Positions 33,501-46,620 of a DNA stretch of 64,000 nucleotides are shown here, piece by piece. Under the pieces are notes generated by a model. It did no database searches, was not told where the DNA came from, and saw nothing but the letters and a program-made list of their open reading frames with translations. The stretch lies in NCBI GenBank assembly GCA_002197995.1, contig NGZR01000002.1, forward strand, positions 1,116,001 through 1,180,000. Direction: 5' to 3'. Origin of the DNA: Gaeumannomyces sp. JS-464. Lineage: Eukaryota; Ascomycota; Sordariomycetes; Magnaporthales; Magnaporthaceae. How positions within the stretch are numbered: the first letter of the stretch is position 1; each line of letters starts with the position of its first letter. The position numbers and the translations under genes are program-made.

Positions 33501-36150
33501 GAGTGGAAAACCGCGTTTATTACGAAGTTCGGCTTATTCGAATGCCTTATCGCGAATTTAGGCATAATAAAAGCCTCGAACTCGTTTTAATATTGCATTA
33601 ACCATATAGTAAGCGATTTATTAAATAGGTTCGGTATAATATATTTAAATAACGTGCTTATATATAGCGAAATATAAACGGAATATTAGCGATACGTTAA
33701 AAAATAGTGCAAAAACTTAACAACGCCGGCTTTATAATTAATATCCGGAAATGCGAATTTAACGTTTAAAAAATAAAATACTTAAGTTAATAATTACCAC
33801 GTAAAAAATGCGAGTAAACGAGGAAAAAGTTCGGGCGATTAAAAACTAGCAGGAATTTTAATCGCTAAAAGACTTTTAACGTTTCGTTAGCTTCGTTAAT
33901 TTTTACCAACGGTTTATTAAAAGCTTTTTTAAAATCGCGTAACCTTTTATAGCGTTAATAAGTTATAAAAACTAGCTAAACACCTTTATAAATAACGTTA
34001 TAACAGCGGTTTAATAATTAAAAAACGCTTTTTTATTAACGATTACTTTGGCTTTTTATAACCCTATTAAAAGGATTATCGTAAAAATAAACGCGTTTAA
34101 TTAGGCGTTAAACGGGGTGCTATTACAAGTTAACAAATTAAAAATCCGCCGGCTAATCGCTTTTTTTTCGGCAAAGCATTTACTAGCGAAGTGCAATTAC
34201 GAAATTTACGATAAAAAGCTTTTAACAATCGTTAAAGCATTTAAAAAATAGCGTTTAAAATTATAAAGTACGGAATAAACAATGGAAATATGGTTAAACT
34301 ATAAAAACTTTTAATATTTCGCTATTATTAAATTGCTAAACCAACGTTAAATCCGTTAATTCGAATTTTTTAGCGATTTTAAATTCCAAATTATGTATAA
34401 ACCGGGCAAATTAGCCGTAATGCCGGATGCATTTTCCCGGTTACCTAGCGTAAAACCGGCGAACATTTAAAACGTAACGAACGATAAAATCGCATTTTAA
34501 CACCGCATATTATTACTAATTAACGTATGGCAAACGGAAAACCAGCGATAAACCGTCGACGGGCCGGTATATAAAAAACCGATATTACGGCGATTAAACG
34601 TATCGCAATATATAAATATATATATTAATAACGTTTACGCTAAATGCGAAACGATATAAGCTATGTTAACGGCGTTGCGAAACTTAACGATAAGGTAATT
34701 TTTTAACGCGATCCGAAAATATAAAATCGCTATTACCGATTGCTTAACGATCCGCGGTCGAATTTACATTAGTAAACGATTATAAATTCCGTTTAATAAT
34801 GCATTTCGATTTTAAATCTTTTACCGCACATATAACCTACCGCTAAAAAGGCACTTTAGCAAAACGAAAACGTACGATTTTATTTGCAGGATTTACACGT
34901 GGCCGGGTTTTTAACAAAACGTTAACGCTTTCGTATAAAAATGCCACTTTTGCAAAATGGTTAAAAAAGGGAAAAGCTTACTAAACGGCTTTTTAAAGCC
35001 TTTCCCGGTGCCATTCCGGCCGTAAGCAAATATTTTTATAAATTTCGTCGGGCAATTGCCGAAATGCGAACAAAACGGCGTTATGCACGAAAACGTTTTA
35101 ATAGTAATTAACCGATTAATAAAAATAAAATATTATATTTTTATTAGCGCTATAAACGCAAACACTTTAATAAACGCTTTCGTTTCGTTAGTTTATCGTT
35201 ATTACGAAACCCTAAATACTATTATATCCAATAAAAGCATTTAATTTATATTAGCTTTTTGGAAAAAATTATTAAAACGGTTAAAAATCGCTTTTCGCTA
35301 TTCGTTATTACATTACTTAAAATCCGATAGCTAAACGGAAATCGTTAACGCATATATAAAATAATACTTTTAAGCGTTTTGCTCGTTTTATTAAAACGAT
35401 TAAATGGATTAACTGCTAATTAAAAAGTTTACTAATAACAATTAAATATTAAAAACTACGCACGTTACTCTTTTTTTCGCTAATTATAAATAGCACCCGC
35501 ATATAAGGATAAAACCGAAAATAAAACGAAAAAACGGTAATACGTTAACAACCCGACGTAAAATCCATAACGCTATTATAATCGCGAAGCGTATCGAAAA
35601 AGTTTTCGAATTTATTAAAACGCTAACGGAAATGTCGAAAAAACGTTACGTGGAAACGGCGAACCGCTATCGTTAAAACGCGGGCACGTTCGAAATCGGC
35701 GACCAAATATAGGTAAATACGAAATATATAGCGTTTTTACGCCTTATTTTTAAATTTAACTATAAATAAGTAAGCTCGTTCCACGTAACGAAGGTTTACC
35801 CACGCGTTTTTACAGTTTAATTGTTTGTAAAATATAAAATTTTCCCCGTTTTCCATATATTTTTAATCGCGCGGGAAAAGCCGGGGTTGCCCGAGCAAAA
35901 TTAAATTAATAAGCAGTGCGTAAAAAAAGCAAATGGTTTAAAATTAGCGAAGCATTTAAGCGAAAATAATAAAAGCACGAAAGCCCGATAGTATTTTAAT
36001 TATATTTTAAATTTTAAAAGTACGTTAAAAAACCTATAATATAAAGTTAAATAAGCGTTATTATACGCATTTATATAGCAGTTATCGCGGGATTTAAAAA
36101 GCGCGAACGATAAAATTTAGGAGTTTTACAAACGCTACTTGTATAAACCA
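30580..36150 (+). pseudogene. Gypsy B1 pol relic: RT, RNase H, integrase, chromodomain-type tail
   Basis: Two Fot1 insertions flank and split this polyprotein. Before copy 9, the protease DTG motif is reduced to NME near 28670. After copy 10, RT has KSFIRFS, KVYVDYKSLNN, KNRYPIPL and the active site IYLNNVLIYS near 33640, where both Asp of YxDD are now Asn. RNase H follows, ending in VMPDAFSR (about 34420). Integrase has CHFCKM of its HHCC finger (about 34950) and LPKCEQNGVMHENVL (open 35056-35244). Around 36000-36100 a degraded Tf1-type chromodomain tail is visible (YKVK). All parts are full of RIP stops. Confidence 0.85.
31159..33015 (-). mobile_element. Fot1/pogo-type DNA transposon, copy 10 (inside Gypsy B1)
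   Basis: 1857 bp, TA duplications at 31157-31158 and 33016-33017. Ends ACGTGGTTTACTAATAAG followed by AATAAACCAGCG, close to copy 9 ends. The minus-strand transposase relic has its N-terminus near 32700-32900 and its knuckle near 31315-31360. It lies in the RT region of B1. Confidence 0.92.
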
Positions 36151-36951
36151 AAGCCACCGTTATAATAACGGTTATTAGCAGCAATTTAAGCGTAAAAATG
36201 GCGCACGCCCAGCTTTGTACAACGTTTTAAAACGGAATAGCCATTTAAAAAACCAAAAAGCAAGCCGAAGAAAAACACCGTAATTTAAATTCCTTAATTT
36301 AATTAAATTACCATAAAAAAACGCTAACAAATAGCGTTAAAATAAAAGGAAATAAACGAAACCAAAACGAAATTATACCATTATACCGGGATAAATATAA
36401 TCCTATATTATTACCATATGCTATTATTAACATCGGTTAAAACGTTACCGTTTTTAGCGTTAACCCGGCTATTAACCGCAACGCTACCACCGTTATTTTT
36501 AAATTCCGCTTTTTTACAGCCGCTAAAAAAGGATTTACTAGCATTAAAATCGGAAAGGGAGTTATCCGATATATGGTCGCGATCCGGGAAAGTAATATTA
36601 TAAACCACCTTTTCGTTTTCAATCCGCTAAATATTCGTTAACGGGAGGCTAGCGAAAAACGCGCGAGTTTTTTCCACGATATTATTATTAACGCGATTAA
36701 TAAAGTTATACGCGGCTTTATAACGCATATTATATATAATATTATTACGACGGATATTAATTCGCGTAACTTTTTAAAAACGACGAAACGTTTTCGTATT
36801 ATAATTATCCTATTTTTCGTTAAAAATGTTAATAAAACGACGGCGAGTAAACCTTTATAAGCGATTACCGTTATTAATATTACGAAAGCGGGTTTGCACG
36901 AATATAACGTTAATATTATAGCGTTAAAATAACGGAATTATAAGTTACGTA
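36151..36951 (+). other. Gypsy B1 3' region, left of Fot1 copy 11
   Basis: 800 bp beyond the chromodomain tail. A 61-codon plus-strand open frame (36418-36603) and a 65-codon minus-strand one overlap. Neither matches a family I know. The segment 36875-36920 matches, inverted, the sequence at 40457-40505 just beyond the 3' LTR. Confidence 0.45.
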
Positions 36952-38810
36952 ACGTGGTTTATTAGCGAGTCGCGCATATTACCGAATCGCGCATTTTCCA
37001 TCGCGATACGCGTTTTCCACTTTTAATTTTAATTTTTTAATAACCATAAATAGCATCGATATCGAAAAAAGCTAAAATTGTTCTTACTATGCAAGTAATT
37101 TAATTTACTCGTAAATTAAGTTTGCGTTTAGCAGTTAAAATTTACGATATTTTTAAATCCATTATACGCGACCGACGCGCCGGCCGACCTGCTCGACGCG
37201 ATAGCATGCTTAAATTACGGAAATTAACGAAATCCGAAAAGGAAACGCTTGTTAAATACATATTTAAGCTGGACTTTCGCGCATTTCCTCCCCGGCTTTT
37301 TAGTATTAAAAATATAGTTAACCGATTGCTCGTTAAACGCGACGCAAGCACCGTTAGCAAATGCTAAATCGAAAAGTTCGTTAAACGCCGCGCAAAGCTC
37401 GGCACGCGTTAAATTCGAAAGTACGATTACCAAAAAGCTAAATGCGAAAATCCCAAACTCGTATTTGCGTAATTTAACTTTATACGAAACATTATAGCTA
37501 AATATGGCATTTTAAATAAATATTTACAATTTCGACAAAACCGGCTTTTTTATAAGCATAATCGCCGCCGTTATAGTTATTATAACGTTGAAAAGCCGTA
37601 ATAAAGCAAAGCTAATCCAGCTTAACAACCGGAAATAAGCTATAGTTATTTAAAAGGTTAACTATTACGGTTAAACGGTTTTTCCTTTTATTATCGTTAA
37701 AAAGCAGTACTATTTGGCCAATTAATATTCGAAAACTAACTTTTTACGTAATTAGGTTATCGCAATAAGCGTTAACGAGTGGATTACGAACGAACTCGGT
37801 TTAAAATGGATTCGGCATTTCGATAAACATATTACAGCTCGTTTTACGAGGTTTTATCGTTTATTAATATTGGACGGCTACGAAAGCCACCATTTGATAA
37901 ATTTCGAGCTTTATTGCTAAAAATATAATATCGTTACGCTTTGCATGTTTTCGCATTCGTTTTACTTTTTTTAACCGTTTAACGTTAAATGTTTTAGCCC
38001 GTTAAAAAAAGCGTACGGTTAACAAATCGAAAACCTAATAAGGTTATACGTTAACCACGTAATTAAAGTCGAGTTTTTTTCGGCGTTTAAAGCGGTATTT
38101 TTCGATTTTATAAGCGAAAAAAACATTTAAAAAGGTTTTCGAAAGGCTGGTTTTGCTTTTTTTAATCCGGATTTAATTTTGGAAAAGCTAAATGTAAAGT
38201 TACAAATTTTAACTCCTTTAAAAGAGCTTTTAAATAACGCCGAACTTTAAACTTTTAAAACGCTTTAAATAGTTAAAAACGCAATTTCGCAATTTAAACA
38301 TATTAAAACTTAAATTTCCAATTACCGGAATAGCTTTTCGATATTTATGTTAACGGTTGTAAACCAGTTAACGAAAAAGGCTAAAGCAATTATGCATTAG
38401 GTTAACCTTTTGGAAAAAAAGTGCTTTAAATTACGAAAAGCGAACAAAGCATTAAGCAAACGCTGAAAAGTTAAAAAAACACGTGTTAAATTAAAAGGGT
38501 TACTTATTATAAACGAAGTACGAAATGTTTTAAATTGGCAAAAGCTAAATGGATAGCTATAGCAAGAAATACGCGATTATAAAGGTTAAAAAAGGAGGGC
38601 GACGATAATTTGTTAGCGATATGGCATTTGCGGAAAAACCGGACATAATGCGCGCATTTGTTAAAAAGAAATAAAAATGTCCAATATATATAATTCCGAA
38701 TAGTTTAAATGGATTTTTAACGTTGTTAAGTTAGCATGCGCGTCGATTAACCGGAGGTCGGGCGTGGGTGCGCGATTTGGTGATATGCGCGACTTACTAA
38801 TGGATTACGT
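36952..38810 (+). mobile_element. Fot1/pogo-type DNA transposon, copy 11 (inside Gypsy B1)
   Basis: 1859 bp, TA duplications at 36950-36951 and 38811-38812. The terminal repeats belong to the GTCGCGCATATTACCGAA subtype shared with copies 13 and 14. The transposase is fairly clear at its N-terminus (37122-37367: GRPARRDS, LRKLTKSEKETLVKYIFKLD, VNRLLVKRDA). The second catalytic Asp is kept in LILDGYESHH (about 37870). Confidence 0.92.
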
Positions 38811-40312
38811 TAAAAGTATTACAATTATACCTAACGAAGCGATTGCTAATCGACGCGGCGATTAAAACGCTCGCCCGGCGGGATAAAAAAATTAACCTGC
38901 TCGCGCGTTTCGGCGAAAGCGGTAGCAAGTTCGCGCTTAATGTTATAAGGTGGCTTAAAAAAAAGTCGCTTAAAAACCTAAAAAAGGTGATAAATAAAGC
39001 TAACGAAAAAAGAGATTTACTTGCTAAAAGCTTAAAACCACGAAAAGAACTATATACACGTTATAAAGCAAAGCCTTAGCATTAAAATTAAGCTATTAGG
39101 CTTAATTTATAACACTTAATACGTTTTTACTATAAAGAAATAAAAGCGGTTAACGCTGATAATCGTTTAGGAAAACTATAAAAAACTATTAACGTTACGG
39201 CCTTTTTTTAAACCACTCGCACCACGCTGCTTATCGCTTTGAAAGCTAGCGCGGACGAACGCGTTAAACAGCAAATACATCGTTTTAAATACGGCATTAA
39301 AGCGCCGCAAATTAAATAACGTGTAATCGTTAAAGTTAGTATTAATAGCGTTATTACCACCGTTTATATGCTCGGCAGCGTTTTAACGGCAAAGCTTTTA
39401 ATGGTAAGCGGTAGCGCGATAAAAAAACTCGCTAAAAGCTTAAAAGCGAACGAGGTTTTTTAAATCGCTACGGAAAAACAGCGATAGCTAGCTAAAATTA
39501 TATTAATAAAAAATTAACGGAATAAAAGCGATAATACGCACTTTGCAGCAAGGTTTATTACGAGTGCCGCATTAATTGCAAAAATCCGATTAAGCCGATT
39601 TGCAACCAGCGTTCGTAATATAGCACGTTATTTTAAACGTTTTAACCATTTGCTTAAACGACGGCGCAGCGCGAGCGGAAACCAAAATGCGTATACGTTT
39701 TAAAACGGTCCGCATGCAAAAAATGCAAATGCGCGTAATAAAAGCGGCACCGCGGCCGAATACCTCGCCGGGGCGAAAAAAAACGAAAGCTATCGCAACG
39801 ATAGCGAAAGCGCGGCGAAAAGCGAAACAAGTGCGCGGGAATAAAAAAAGCTCGATAAAAAAGCTTGCGCGCGTAAAAGCGCTAACGATAAAACGGCGCG
39901 AAACTAAAAGAAAAGCGGCGAAAGTATAACGTTATAACGTTATTATTATCGCTAATTAAAAACTTATTAAAACGCGACGAAAACCGAGTAAAGCAAATGG
40001 AAAAAAAAAGGAACGTAACGAAAGCTTAGCGAAAAAACGGGGGGATAACGAATAAAAGCATAACGTAAGCAGGTATAAAAACCTAATAAAAAAGGAAAAA
40101 GCGATATAACCGAACGCGATTTGCAATTGGAAGCGGAATAAAAACAAAGCTAAGAACGAGGTAAAAAAAAGGTAAAAAGGAAATAAAAACCCAGCGTAAA
40201 AGCACCGAAAAATTAGCATAACGCGTTTAAAATGGTCGCGAAACTTTTATAACTACACGTAATTGCCATTAAATTTGCAATTAAAAACAATTGCGGTTTT
40301 AAATTACGGTAT
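38811..40312. other. Gypsy B1 3' region: sense basic frame and antisense Cys-rich frame
   Basis: 1.5 kb between Fot1 copy 11 and the 3' LTR with fewer stops than the rest of B1. On the plus strand 38843-39079 is open and Lys/Arg-rich (LLARFGESGSKFALNVIRWL). On the minus strand 40219-39956 is open (87 codons, hydrophobic). Further down, near 39650-39530, there is a Cys-rich stretch FCNQCGTRNKPCCKVR. Which strand was coding is not settled. Confidence 0.45.
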
Positions 40313-40462
40313 TATTACGAAGCGAGCTTTAGCTTACGTTTAAACCATTATAAACCTTATATATAAACGGCCTTTTATTACCAAATGGTTAAAAGACTTT
40401 TTTCTTTTCTCTTCGCGTAATAACAATTTCTTTATATAAGATTTAAATGTTGCATTGTAATA
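40313..40462 (+). repeat. Gypsy B1 3' LTR
   Basis: 150 bp from TATTACGAAGCGAGC to TTGCATTGTAATA, aligned along its length with the LTR at 26903. It shows the original GTAACA end mutated to GTAATA. Confidence 0.85.
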
Positions 40463-41191
40463 TTAACGCTATATTCGTGCAAACCTACTTTCGTAATATT
40501 ACGTACCCGAAATAAAAAAACTGTTATTATTATATTAAATAAATTAAATTTAAAAAAAAAGGTTATTTTCGGAATTTTTAATTTAAAAAAATAATTTACA
40601 AATAAATTACATTACCGGTTAAATTTAATAAAAAAGTTATAAATAATTAAGACGGTTTACTAATTACAAACTTTAAACTGTAAATATAAAAAGTAACGAA
40701 AAAAGTTTATAACGGTAATAAAACTTAACAATTTACCTTTGCATTTAACATTAACAAATATATAACTATTTAAAATAAAAAGCGATTAAAATAGATTAAC
40801 TAATACGAAAAAATACTATAAATATAAAAAGTTGTTTAAAAAAACTTAAAAACGGTACTTTTAAAATATAAACCGTTTAATTTAAAAATTAAATTTAAAT
40901 TAAAAATATAACTTAAATATTAAAAATTGTATTAATTTAGCTTTTAATAGTAAAAAATGTAAAAAAAATAACTGGAAAAAAACTTACGAAAAAAACACAT
41001 TAAACATTTCGATTTTTTAATAAAATATGAAATGTTATTAAAAAAAACGAAACAAAGCGAATATGTATTAATTACTAACCGTTAAACGAGGTTATTATTA
41101 AAAATCGGTATTTTTTACTTTTTATTAACAAATTACAGGATAAACTCGGTAAAGCTTAATATTTTACGGTTTTAAATTTACGAAAAGCTTA
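40463..41191. other. Very AT-rich spacer
   Basis: About 730 bp, nearly all A/T with few CpG. The first 45 bp repeat 36875-36920 inverted. Otherwise nothing recognisable. Confidence 0.45.
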
Positions 41192-41411
41192 ACGTAGTTT
41201 ATCACCGAGCGGTACACATTACCGAGCGGTACATTAAACGCGTTAACGCGACACATAACATTTCGCGATCAATTTTCTATATACAAACATAGCAAAACAA
41301 AATAAAAAAAGCCGAATGATTTTCGCTTTTTAAGCTTTGTAAAAAAACTTAAATTTAAGCATTCGGATTGCTGCAAAGCTTTATAACGTCGCGTTTAGCA
41401 GTTTCGCGTAT

Positions 41412-41581
41412 TGTTAAAAGTGGCCTAAAGTTACGTGGGTAGCAACTAGTGCCTCACAGCTTTAGGCCCATACACTGGCCTTAGTATTTTGGCTTGCGCG
41501 CGTTTTAACCCGCGATCCAGTAAAATAGCCAAGCAATAATCACCAATCATTTTAGGTGCTTATCGTCGCGCACTTTTATTA
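41412..41581 (+). repeat. Copia 5' LTR
   Basis: Starts TGTTAAAAGTGGCC and ends CGCACTTTTATTA. The sequence AGTTATAAGCCTTCG right after it is the presumed primer-binding site. Confidence 0.92.
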
Positions 41582-41639
41582 AGTTATAAGCCTTCGCGCC
41601 GCCGTTAACGATATTTTTGCTTAATTAGGAAAAATTAAC

Positions 41640-42800
41640 GGTGCACGAATTGTTTCCCGTTATTTGCGTTTTCCCGCCGTGAATTACGGGCGAAGCGCAG
41701 CAGTTAAAAAACCGTTAAACGATAATTAACAAAGCCGCGTTCGGCGCCGATTAGCAATTATAACAAAATAACAACAATAACCCTTTTAGCGCTTAAAAGC
41801 ATTGTTTTCTTTGCAATCCAACGCTTTTATACGCGTTAAAAGTGCTAACAAAGCCGCCGAAATGGCGGAATACCGCGAAATCGTAGTAAAGGTTCCGGAC
41901 CTGTTAAAGCTTTTTAATTTGGAAATATAAAAGCGCATTATCCGGGTGCATTTAACCGCTTCCCGTAATATTTCTTTATATTTGCTAACCTTCCGGCCAA
42001 ACCGGCTAAAGCGGAGAACGACGAAGCTGTATAGTTATAAGCCTTTAAAAGGACATTAATATGGTATTGCATTCGTAATAATATCGAAAAGTAACCACGG
42101 ATTTGGAAAAGGCCGGCTAAAACCGCTTTAAAAACGACGAAGATTAAAACCCAAAAGCTTTTTAGGATAAGGTAATTAGCACTATTAAATTACCGCTAAC
42201 GGCCGTTTCGACGCCCTAATTAACGAATATTATACAATTTCGGTGGAAAAGTTCGACGGTAACGTTAAAAAGTATACGGACCGCTGGCTATAAGTAAAAC
42301 AGGCTTTAAATTAGGCCAATATTAACATTCCGGATCGGATGCTTATAAAGAGCTCGTTAACGGGCTTAACGCTACTTACCTTTTGCGGTAGCTATAACTT
42401 TGGGAATTGTAAAAGCGAGCGCCGCACTCCCGTTAACTTATATTCGAAAATGCTTAAAAACACGGCGTTATAAAAGCCTCGGAATCGAGGGCTATAGCTA
42501 ACACTAACAAAAAGCCGGAAAAACTTTAAAGGCCGAAAGAAAAGCCGAAGCCTTGTAGTAAAAAGGGTTGCATTATCGTTTCGCGTGCTCCCACCACGAT
42601 AAGTGCGGTAAGCATTACAAAAGCGGCGACGATAACTGCTAGCTTTTGCACTTTAATTCGAGGAAGCCTGGAAAGCCAAATATCCGAAGCGGCGCTTCAG
42701 CGAGGCAATAAGGCAGCCAACGAGGTTACAGCCAACCCGAGGCTGCTAACCATACTAGTAGTATGCCAGTTAATCGGGGCAATGCCAGCCAATATAACAT
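41640..42800 (+). pseudogene. Copia gag relic
   Basis: Plus-strand debris of the capsid protein, with recognisable stretches such as EYREIVVKVPDLLKLFNL (from about 41862) and a His/Cys cluster (FACSHHDKCGKHYKSGDD) near 42580-42630 that is probably the nucleocapsid finger. Frames shift between parts, so the exact start is not resolved. Confidence 0.6.
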
Positions 42801-42840
42801 AGCCAATACCGCTTTAAGCAATATTAACAGTGCCCGTAAC

Positions 42841-45800
42841 GCCGTAATAATCGACTCCGGCTCGTTTAAACACATTTTAACGATCGCAAGTAATTTACCT
42901 CGTTAAAAAAGCGCGAGGTCCTTTATAACGCTACCACGGCCAACGGCGGCGCTAAGTTTCCGTTAAAAAGAGCACCGTCGAAATGCATTAGCGTAATAAC
43001 GGGCGTTATTACAATTACCTTATAAGCAATTTTTACGCTTAAATCCCTTTTTAACCTTTTTAGCTTTGGTAAAATGCGCAAAGCAGGTTTAAAAAACGAT
43101 TAAACCGATATTTCGTAACGCTTAACGATAAATGGTTAAGCAATTACCAAATTAATAATAACGTATTAATTGCAACGTTAACGTGCCCGCAAGCGCGCCC
43201 CCGGGCTTTATAGCTTTAGGCAACGCACTTAACGAAGGAAACCGACCGACGGAGGCTAACGCACCGACCACGACAAAACGCCCGGTGCTTTACGTAATAA
43301 TGCATCGGCGCTTAATGCATGCTAATAAAAAGGCGGTAATAACGGCTTACCGCGCTGCAAGCATTAAAGTTAGCTATTTCGAGCATTAAAACATACTTGT
43401 AACGGCTGTTTAGAAAGCAAAGCGATTTAAATTATCGGCAATCGTTACTTTTACCGCACTACCCGCCTTTTAAGCCGTATTTATATAATATTAACCATTT
43501 CGCCTATTTTATACGGCGGATACAATTACGCCGTATATTATTAATAAGGCAACTACTTTTAGCTAGGTGATTTTTGCAATTAGCAAAGCTAGCACGGAGA
43601 TTTTTACGAAGGTTTATAACTGGATTAACTATATTAAACTCCAGTTAAGCATTAAAATACAAGCAATTTATACGGACGGTAGCACGGAGTTTAACCCGGA
43701 AAAGCTAAAAGCTTATTGCATTATTTAAAGCAAAGCTTGCGAAATTAGCCCGGCGCGATGCCCGGAAATAAACAGCATTATTAAACGTGCTAACCGTATT
43801 ATATTTAACGCGGCTCGCACCGGGATTAACCAACGGCCTGTATAAAAAGTACTAGGTATATGCTTTGCAAACAGCGAGGAAAATGCTAAACTACATTTTA
43901 AAAACAGCTTTTAGCGGTAAGAAAAGCCCGCACGAAGCGTAAGCAAAAGTAATCGGCCTTAACGAGGAGTATTACTAACCACCAATCCGTACCCTCCGCA
44001 TTTGGGGCGCGGTCGCCTAAATGCTAATTAAAAACGGCAAATAAGCCAAAGCCGATAAAATAGCCCCCAAAGTAACAAAGGTCGGCTTATAAGCTGGGAA
44101 GGCTTTTATAACGAAGTCCTGCTAGTTAAGCCGGACGATATTAATAAGGTTTTCCGTTGCCGTAACGCACGGATTAACGAAGGCGCTAGTAAACGCCGGA
44201 AATCGCTTTATAACTTTGTTAAAAAAGCGATTACTATTAATACGGTTAACAAAGCCGTTGTTAAAAACCTTTATTTTATAATAGGTATTTGGGTTTACAA
44301 TACTAGCTTAACTACCAATTCCACCGATAGCAACGATAGTAACACCGGTGCAATTGGCGATATTGCCAGCCCCGAAAGTAAAAACGATTTATCGCTTGCG
44401 GAAAATACCGGGGAAACCGGAGCGGAAAACGAAAAGCTTGCCGCTGCAAAGCTTAAAAAGCTTAAAGAGCCCGCCGGCCCGGGCATGCTAATACCCGAAA
44501 AAACTCCCGAGCTCGGTAACAAAGCGGTTACGGTGCCCGCAGCGCCCAAAAAAAGGACTTGTAAAAAGCGGCCGCCGCCCCCGCTAAATAACCGACAATT
44601 AAGGGAGCGCTTAACGGCCCCTAAGCATTACGAAATTTTAACAGCAAAAACTTGCAAAAAGAGGAAACCCGTAAAGGCATTTACAACGGCTCGTTTCGAA
44701 TTTAAAAATATTAAAAAATTGGCGGAAAAGGATCCGGGTAACTTTAAAAGCGCCGGAAACGACGAAAGCTTTTACAACCTTAATACGGATACCGAGGCTG
44801 CCGAAAAAACTGCCCGAAAAACGGGTTTTGCATTTGTTAACATTACGTACCCGGATAACGATATCGTTTTGCCTTAAAAAATCGGCGGTTTTAAAATCCC
44901 CGACCTTGCGCTTTTTAACGTCGCTACGGTGCCGGGAACACCGTATATTCCAGCTTATTATTACGACGCGGTAAAGCACGAAGCCGAGTACGAGCGATAT
45001 TACAAGCCAATAATGTAAAAGCAAATTAACACGTTATTTAAAAAGGGCACGTAAATGTTAAAAAAATTGCCCTCGAATGCTAAAACATTGCCGGGCAAAT
45101 GGGTATACGTGCCTAAGCTAACGTTTAACGGTGCTTTTAAAAAAATTAAAACGCGTTAGGTCGTTTGCGGCAATTACGACGATATTCCGGGCGAGGATAA
45201 AGCTGCAACGTACGCGGCAATCGCTTATGCAGCATTTACGAAGGTGTTTTTTATGCTTATAGCCGTTAACGACTTTAAATACCGCTAGTTCGATTTCGTA
45301 GCTGCCTATTTCGGCGTTATCGTATTTAATAACGTTATGGTATACGTATAGCAACCTTAGGGCATTCCGGTTAAGCAAAAAGGCTATTATTACCGTTTAA
45401 AAAAAGCACTTTACGGCTTTCGCAAGTCGCTTTTATAATGGTATTAAACGATTACTTTGGAGCTCGAAGCATTTAGCTTTAAGCCGATTTATTAAAACGT
45501 TTGCTTTTACCGTAAAAAGGAAACGGGCGTTATGCTGTTATTTTACGTAAACGATTTTTAAATTGCCGCTCGTACGGTTACGGAAATTAAAGCCATCGTT
45601 AATAAAATAGGTAGCCGGTTCGAAATAACCGCTTTAGGTAACGCAAAAACGTTCCTCGGCATGCAGGTTATAAAAAATCGCTAACGGAAAATTATAAGCC
45701 TTTATTAACGCGATTATATTAACAAAATTATTACCAAATACGAACCGAAGGACTTTAAAGCAGTAAAAACGCTTTGGCTTTTTAGCTTTATAATGCCAAT

Positions 45801-46560
45801 CATTTGGGACCCTTTCCCGCACGAGGAGGTTTTGCGCTACCAGTCGGAAATAGCGAGTATTGGCTACCTCGCTGGCATTACTCGCCCTGATATTACATAT
45901 ATCGTAAAAAGGTTGCAAAAGGTTAACGCTAATCCCGGTAACGAACATTTGGCATTGTTAAAGCACTTTTAGCGCTATATTATTAGCATTAAAAAGCTCG
46001 CGTTTACTTTTAGCGGGCCTATTTACAATGCCGAGGCGATAGGCTTAAAGGTTTACGAAAACGCCTCGTTCGCTAACTGCTTCCGTACGAAGGCATTTAT
46101 AAGCGGCGTAATCGTTATGCTAGCGGGTGGTCTTGTTTACTAGCAATTAAAAAAGCAAACTTTTATAACGACGTCGATAACGGAAGCGGAATTCGTTAAC
46201 CTTTTGCTAACGAGCCGGGCTTTGCTTTAAATTAAAGGCATTTTAAAGGAAATTGGATACCCTTAGCGAGAGATTTTCGTGGTGCATACGGACAGCGCTA
46301 ACGTTTAAGCAACGGTGTTAAACCCGTTGGAATTAGCCCGTACCCGCATGATTAACCTCCGTTATAAGTGGGTAATCGATGCTGTAAAACGTTAACTTTT
46401 CACTTTTAAGCTCGTTAGCACGGCCAATATAAAAGCGGACGGTTTTACGAAAAGCTTAACGGCGGAAGGTTAAGCGAGGTTTATTATTTAGCTGGGAATG
46501 CAGCAAATGCCGCAATAAACGGCTTATAAGAAAACCAAAAAAACATTACGAACTTGGAAG
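42841..46560 (+). pseudogene. Copia pol: protease, integrase, RT, RNase H, one frame
   Basis: All pol landmarks lie in the same reading frame, broken only by stop codons. Protease IIDSGSFKHIL has DSG at 42853-42861. The integrase finger HRRLMHANKKA lies near 43300, in a 68-codon open part. A Pro/Lys-rich linker is open at 44485-44877. RT (RVT_2) has KWVYVPKL, TRWVVCGNYDD and YRLKKALYGFRKSL. Its active site LLFYVNDF at about 45538-45561 has Asn for the first Asp of YVDD. FLGMQVI, ITRPDITYIVKRLQK and RNase H follow, the latter with TSITEAEF and VVHTDSANV near 46279-46305. The sense is clear and the family is certain. The element is dead from nonsense codons and the YVND change, unless it is complemented. 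Confidence 0.93.
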
Positions 46561-46620
46561 GTTACTACGTAAATGCGGGCTCGTAATACTTTTAAAGCCG
46601 TTGCATAGCTTACGAAAGGG

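Larger units (their letters stand above)
26903..40462 (+). mobile_element. Gypsy/chromovirus B1, with three nested Fot1 copies
   Basis: Two direct LTRs of exactly 150 bp (26903-27052 and 40313-40462) bound the element. Inside are gag, protease, RT, RNase H, integrase with a C-terminal chromodomain-type tail, then about 2.3 kb of unusual 3' sequence. Fot1 copies 9 (28717-30577), 10 (31159-33015) and 11 (36952-38810) are inserted. Without them the element is about 8.0 kb. The flanks are TTAAA and TTAAC, not a clean 5-bp duplication. Confidence 0.85.

Noticed and set aside
44295..44549. Ser/Ala-rich 84-codon minus-strand frame
   Set aside because: It is the complement of the Copia linker between integrase and RT, which is in frame with the rest of pol.
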